Shown here: positions 6,723 through 9,404 of the stretch, one piece after another
Position numbering within the stretch: position 1 is the first letter of the stretch
Layout: each line of letters begins with the position of its first letter
Assembly (NCBI GenBank): GCA_021780095.1
Contig: JAJXZK010000157.1
Location: 1 to 9,404 of the forward strand
From: Acidobacteriota bacterium
GTDB lineage: Bacteria > Acidobacteriota > Terriglobia > Terriglobales > Acidobacteriaceae
DNA: 9,404 bases
Reading direction: 5' to 3'
Notes under the pieces: generated by a model
Database searches by the model: none
What the model was told of the DNA's origin: nothing
Seen by the model: only the letters and a program-made list of their open reading frames with translations
Made by a program: the position numbers and the translations under genes

Positions 6723-7043
6723 ATGAAATCTCGAATGGCAGTCGCAATCCTTAGCGTGATGGCATGTTCCGCGATAACGTTGTTCGCACAAGGCCCTGGA
6801 GCCGCTACTTACAAGGCAAAGTGCGCCATGTGTCATGCTGCGGATGGCAGCGGCAACACTCCCGCGGGCAAAGCGACGAAGACGCCGTCGTTCAGTTCGC
6901 CGGCGATGCTGAAAATGTCGGCGGCGGAACTGGTAGAAGGCACGAAGAATGGCAAAGGCAAAATGCCTGCGTATTCCGACAAATTGACCGGGGCGCAGAT
7001 CACAGCTGTAGTCGCCTATATCCAAACCTTGCAGAAGAAGTAG
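6723..7043 (+). CDS. Small periplasmic monoheme cytochrome c (class I)
   Basis: Soluble electron carrier, 106 residues. Residues 1-22 form a Sec signal peptide ending LFA, leaving a mature protein of about 84 residues. One CxxCH (CAMCH, 34-38) binds heme with His38. Met81, in GKMPAYSDKLT, is the expected sixth ligand, as in cytochrome c6/c553-like proteins, followed by a C-terminal helix (AQITAVVAYIQTL). The Cys at residue 15 lies in the signal core; Met at the -2 position makes a lipobox unlikely. GGGAG at 6710-6714 sits 8 bases before the ATG. It starts 48 bases after the barrel stop and is the last gene before a strong terminator, so it is probably co-transcribed. It would shuttle electrons between the decaheme conduit and inner-membrane or periplasmic partners (inference). 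It takes the place of PioC, a high-potential iron-sulfur protein, in the pioABC layout. Confidence 0.92.
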   Translation: MKSRMAVAILSVMACSAITLFAQGPGAATYKAKCAMCHAADGSGNTPAGKATKTPSFSSPAMLKMSAAELVEGTKNGKGKMPAYSDKLTGAQITAVVAYIQTLQKK

Positions 7044-7083
7044 GTGCGGGACAATTCGCAACCGACCGCCCGTTGAAGTTCAA

Positions 7084-7124
7084 GAGGGCTTACGACGATC
7101 ACTGAGCCCTCGGTTGCAAGCAAC
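7084..7124 (+). repeat. Two small inverted repeats in the 3' region of the cytochrome operon
   Basis: GAGGGCT (7084-7090) pairs with AGCCCTC (7105-7111) across a 14-base loop. Next, GTTGC (7113-7117) and GCAAC (7120-7124) face each other across 2 bases. Neither is followed by a T-run, so they are probably 3'-end structures ahead of the terminator at 7150, if anything. Confidence 0.3.
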
Positions 7125-7149
7125 AACGGCTCCATTGTGGATAGCTTAT

Positions 7150-7191
7150 GGGGAAGCGCCATGCCAGACATGACTCTTCCCCTAACTTTTT
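7150..7191 (+). terminator. Rho-independent terminator of the cytochrome operon
   Basis: GGGGAAG (7150-7156) pairs with CTTCCCC (7176-7182). Inside, CATG can pair with CATG across a 5-base loop, giving a long two-part stem. TAAC and five Ts (7187-7191) follow on the plus strand. It sits about 107 bases after the monoheme cytochrome stop. On the minus strand the debranching gene ends just before it, but no T-run follows in that direction. Confidence 0.8.
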
Positions 7192-7208
7192 CTACATAAA
7201 TATTTTTT

Positions 7209-9392
7209 CTAGTTCGCAGGCACGGGTATCGACTCTGGCTGCAGTTCGAATAGCAACAGCGATCGTGCGGTCACGTCGTAGGATTCGCCGGTCTCGAACA
7301 TCTCCTTCTCGATGGATTCCGTCCCGGCGCCCTCCAGATTGGTGTCGATCACAAGCTTCCATGTATTGCCGCCGGGACACTCCGGCAAGGTGAATTTGAC
7401 CAGGTCGAAGTGGCCGTTGATCACCAACAACAGTGTGGCTTCATGCCCGCGCTGATGAATCCCGGTAGTCTGGGCGCGGCCATCCATCAGCATCCCGAAG
7501 CAACGCATGCCGGAATCGCCCCAGTTGGCGTCCTCCATTTCATGGCCGTTGGCGTTGATCCAGGTTACGTCTTTGACGCCCAGTTCCTCGTTGTATTCTC
7601 CCGTCAGGAATAAATTCCGCCGAAGGATAGGATAGCGATGGCGCAACGATGTCAGCTTGCGGACAAATTGAACCTGCGCCTCGTTTTTTTTCAGCAGCGT
7701 CCAGTCCACCCAGCTGATGTCGTTGTCCTGGCAATAAGCATTGTTGTTGCCATGCTGCGTCCGCGCGAATTCGTCGCCGGCGACCATCATGGGTGTTCCC
7801 TGCGAGAGCAGCAGCGTGGCCAGCATATTTCGCATCTGGCGGCGTCTCAGCCGGTTGACCTCCGGGTCGTCGGTTGGACCTTCGACACCGCAATTCCAGG
7901 AGATGGTATTGGGATTTCCATCTTGATTTGCCTCGCCGTTGGCTTCATTGTGTCTTTCGTTATAGGAGACCAGGTCATTGAGCGTAAAGCCATCATGGGC
8001 ACTAATGAAATTAATGCTTGCCCATGGTCTGCGACCCTGTTGATTGAAGATGGCGCCAGAGGCGCAGAGACGCTGCGTTAACGCCGCTGCCGTTCCGTCT
8101 CCCTTCCAAAAACCGCGAACGTCGTCGCGAAATTTATCGTTCCACTCCGCCCAACCCGGAGGAAATTCTCCAACCTGGTACCCGCCCGGACCGCAGTCCC
8201 ACGGCTCGGCAATCAGCTTGACCGTGTTCAACACCGGATCCTGACTGCAGGCTTTGAGAAAGCCACTTTGGTTATCAAAGCCATTCGGTTCGCGCGCCAG
8301 GATGGTTCCCAGATCGAAGCGAAATCCATCCACCTGCACCTCTTCTACCCAGTAGCGGAGGCTATCGGTGACCATCTGAATCACTCGCGGGTGACTTAGG
8401 TTCACGGTATTCCCCGCGCCCGTGTCGTTAATGTAATAGCGAAGATTGTCCGGCATCAGCCGGTAATAGCTGGCATTGTCGATGCCCTTGAAGGACAGTG
8501 TTGGACCACGCTCGTTGCCTTCCGCCGTATGGTTGTAGACCACGTCCAGAATGACCTCCAGGCCTGCCTCATGGACGTGTGCGACCATTTCCTTCAGTTC
8601 TCTCAGCGTCTGCGCTGGGTCATAGGCGTAGCGCGGATCCGGGGCAAAATAACCGATGCTGTTGTATCCCCAGTAATTTGTCAGCCCCTGGTCCAGCAGA
8701 TGGCTGTCGTTGATGAAGGCGTGGATCGGCAGCAATTCGATGGATGTCACACCGAGAGACTTGAAGTAATCCAGCACCGCCGGATGTGCCAGACCGCAAT
8801 AGGTTCCGCGAAGATGTTCCGGTACCGCGGGATGTTTTTTTGTGTACCCGCGAACATGCAACTCGTAAATTATGGTGTCGTTGAAGGGGACGGCCAGTTG
8901 CCTTTGACTGCCTTTTCTTGCACGTCCAGGAGTTCCCCCCCAGTCGAAATTCGGATCGACCACAACACACTTCGGCATGAAAGGCGCGCTGTCGCGCTCA
9001 TCAAACGTCAAGTCGTCCATCGACTCCATCTTGTACCCGAAGACCGCCGGATTCCATTTCAGTTCGCCGATGTGCGCGACCGCATAGGGATCGAGCAATA
9101 GCTTGTTCGGGTTGAATCGATGGCCGTTTTCCGGCTCATAGGGACCATAGACCCGATACCCGTAAACGGTCCCCGGACCGACCTCCGGCAGATGTCCATG
9201 CCAAATCTGGTTGGTGCACTCCGGCAGTTCGATGCGCTGGCGTTCATGTTCTCCTTTGTCGTCAAAAATACACACTTCCACCCTGGTTGCGTGAGCAGAA
9301 AAGATGGCGAAATTCGTTCCCGTCCCATCCCACGAGGCGCCGCGGGGATATGGCAAACCCTCACAAATTGTGAATTTCTCTGCTTCTGTCAT
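7209..9392 (-). CDS. glgX: Glycogen debranching enzyme (isoamylase-type, GH13)
   Basis: Cytosolic hydrolase of alpha-1,6 branch linkages in glycogen or limit dextrins. It has 727 residues, compared with about 657 in E. coli GlgX and about 720 in TreX-type enzymes. An N-terminal CBM48-like domain (about 10-110) with YPRGASWDGTGTNFAIFSA precedes the GH13 barrel. The four conserved regions are present: DVVYNH (283-288), DGFRFDL with nucleophile Asp360, IAEPWD with acid/base Glu396, and SAHDGFTL with His466-Asp467. A C-terminal beta domain closes the protein. All catalytic residues are intact. The ATG at 9392 has AGGA 4 bases upstream (9397-9400). An ATG-TAG lies at the window edge, so an upstream gene may end within a few bases, as in an operon. 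It converges on the cytochrome operon. GlgX versus TreX (trehalose-pathway isoamylase) cannot be settled without the upstream neighbours. Confidence 0.95.
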   Translation of the reverse strand: MTEAEKFTICEGLPYPRGASWDGTGTNFAIFSAHATRVEVCIFDDKGEHERQRIELPECTNQIWHGHLPEVGPGTVYGYRVYGPYEPENGHRFNPNKLLLDPYAVAHIGELKWNPAVFGYKMESMDDLTFDERDSAPFMPKCVVVDPNFDWGGTPGRARKGSQRQLAVPFNDTIIYELHVRGYTKKHPAVPEHLRGTYCGLAHPAVLDYFKSLGVTSIELLPIHAFINDSHLLDQGLTNYWGYNSIGYFAPDPRYAYDPAQTLRELKEMVAHVHEAGLEVILDVVYNHTAEGNERGPTLSFKGIDNASYYRLMPDNLRYYINDTGAGNTVNLSHPRVIQMVTDSLRYWVEEVQVDGFRFDLGTILAREPNGFDNQSGFLKACSQDPVLNTVKLIAEPWDCGPGGYQVGEFPPGWAEWNDKFRDDVRGFWKGDGTAAALTQRLCASGAIFNQQGRRPWASINFISAHDGFTLNDLVSYNERHNEANGEANQDGNPNTISWNCGVEGPTDDPEVNRLRRRQMRNMLATLLLSQGTPMMVAGDEFARTQHGNNNAYCQDNDISWVDWTLLKKNEAQVQFVRKLTSLRHRYPILRRNLFLTGEYNEELGVKDVTWINANGHEMEDANWGDSGMRCFGMLMDGRAQTTGIHQRGHEATLLLVINGHFDLVKFTLPECPGGNTWKLVIDTNLEGAGTESIEKEMFETGESYDVTARSLLLFELQPESIPVPAN

Positions 9393-9404
9393 TCCGTCCT
9401 ACAT

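Noticed and set aside
6765..6769. Cys15 of the monoheme cytochrome as a lipoprotein attachment site
   Set aside because: The preceding residues are V-M-A; Met at -2 does not fit the lipobox, and a good signal peptidase I site follows at LFA.
7113..7124. GTTGC-AA-GCAAC as a third copy of the operator at 606-661
   Set aside because: The spacer is 2 bases instead of 4, the outer bases do not match, and it lies between convergent genes, not at a promoter.
1..9404. Mobile elements, CRISPR arrays, tRNA or rRNA genes, prophage or attachment sites
   Set aside because: No transposase, terminal inverted repeats, regularly spaced direct repeats or RNA-gene sequence was seen on either strand.

Overview
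The window reads as ordinary bacterial chromosome, about 55-60% GC by eye. The gene content fits a soil-type Acidobacteriota (Terriglobia-like). The pointers are a DmsE/MtrA-type decaheme cytochrome beside a large MtrB/PioB-type barrel, a divergent FNR/CRP-family regulator with a non-canonical effector pocket, and a GlgX-type debranching enzyme. The phylum is inferred from protein style; no rRNA or marker gene is present.

Layout: (1) 1-384, minus strand: 5' part of a 2,3-bisphosphoglycerate-dependent phosphoglycerate mutase, cut by the window edge. (2) 385-754: gene-free. It holds two helically phased inverted repeats that look like MarR-type operators, a perfect DnaA-box 9-mer, and a T-flanked hairpin that probably ends the next gene. 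(3) 755-1747, minus strand: zinc-dependent medium-chain alcohol dehydrogenase. (4) 1967-2668, plus strand: CRP/FNR-family regulator, divergent from the dehydrogenase. (5) 2669-3122: gene-poor leader with small inverted repeats and no convincing gene. (6) 3123-7043, plus strand: a three-gene set encoding a periplasmic decaheme c-type cytochrome, an 854-residue outer-membrane beta-barrel and a small monoheme cytochrome c, closed by a strong intrinsic terminator at 7150-7191. (7) 7209-9392, minus strand: full-length glycogen debranching enzyme, convergent with the cytochrome operon.

The biological centre is the 3123-7043 operon. A decaheme cytochrome followed by a heme-free barrel is the signature of porin-cytochrome conduits (MtrAB, MtoAB, PioAB), in which the barrel sheathes the heme wire and carries electrons across the outer membrane. 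No outer-surface multiheme cytochrome (MtrC/OmcA type) is in the window; the third gene is a monoheme class I cytochrome instead, a plausible soluble shuttle between the conduit and the inner membrane. The direction of electron flow (metal oxidation or reduction) cannot be told from sequence. The upstream CRP/FNR regulator on the same strand is a candidate controller, by position only.

The flanking genes (glycolysis, alcohol/aldehyde redox, glycogen breakdown) are housekeeping or carbon-storage functions with no evident mechanistic link to the conduit.
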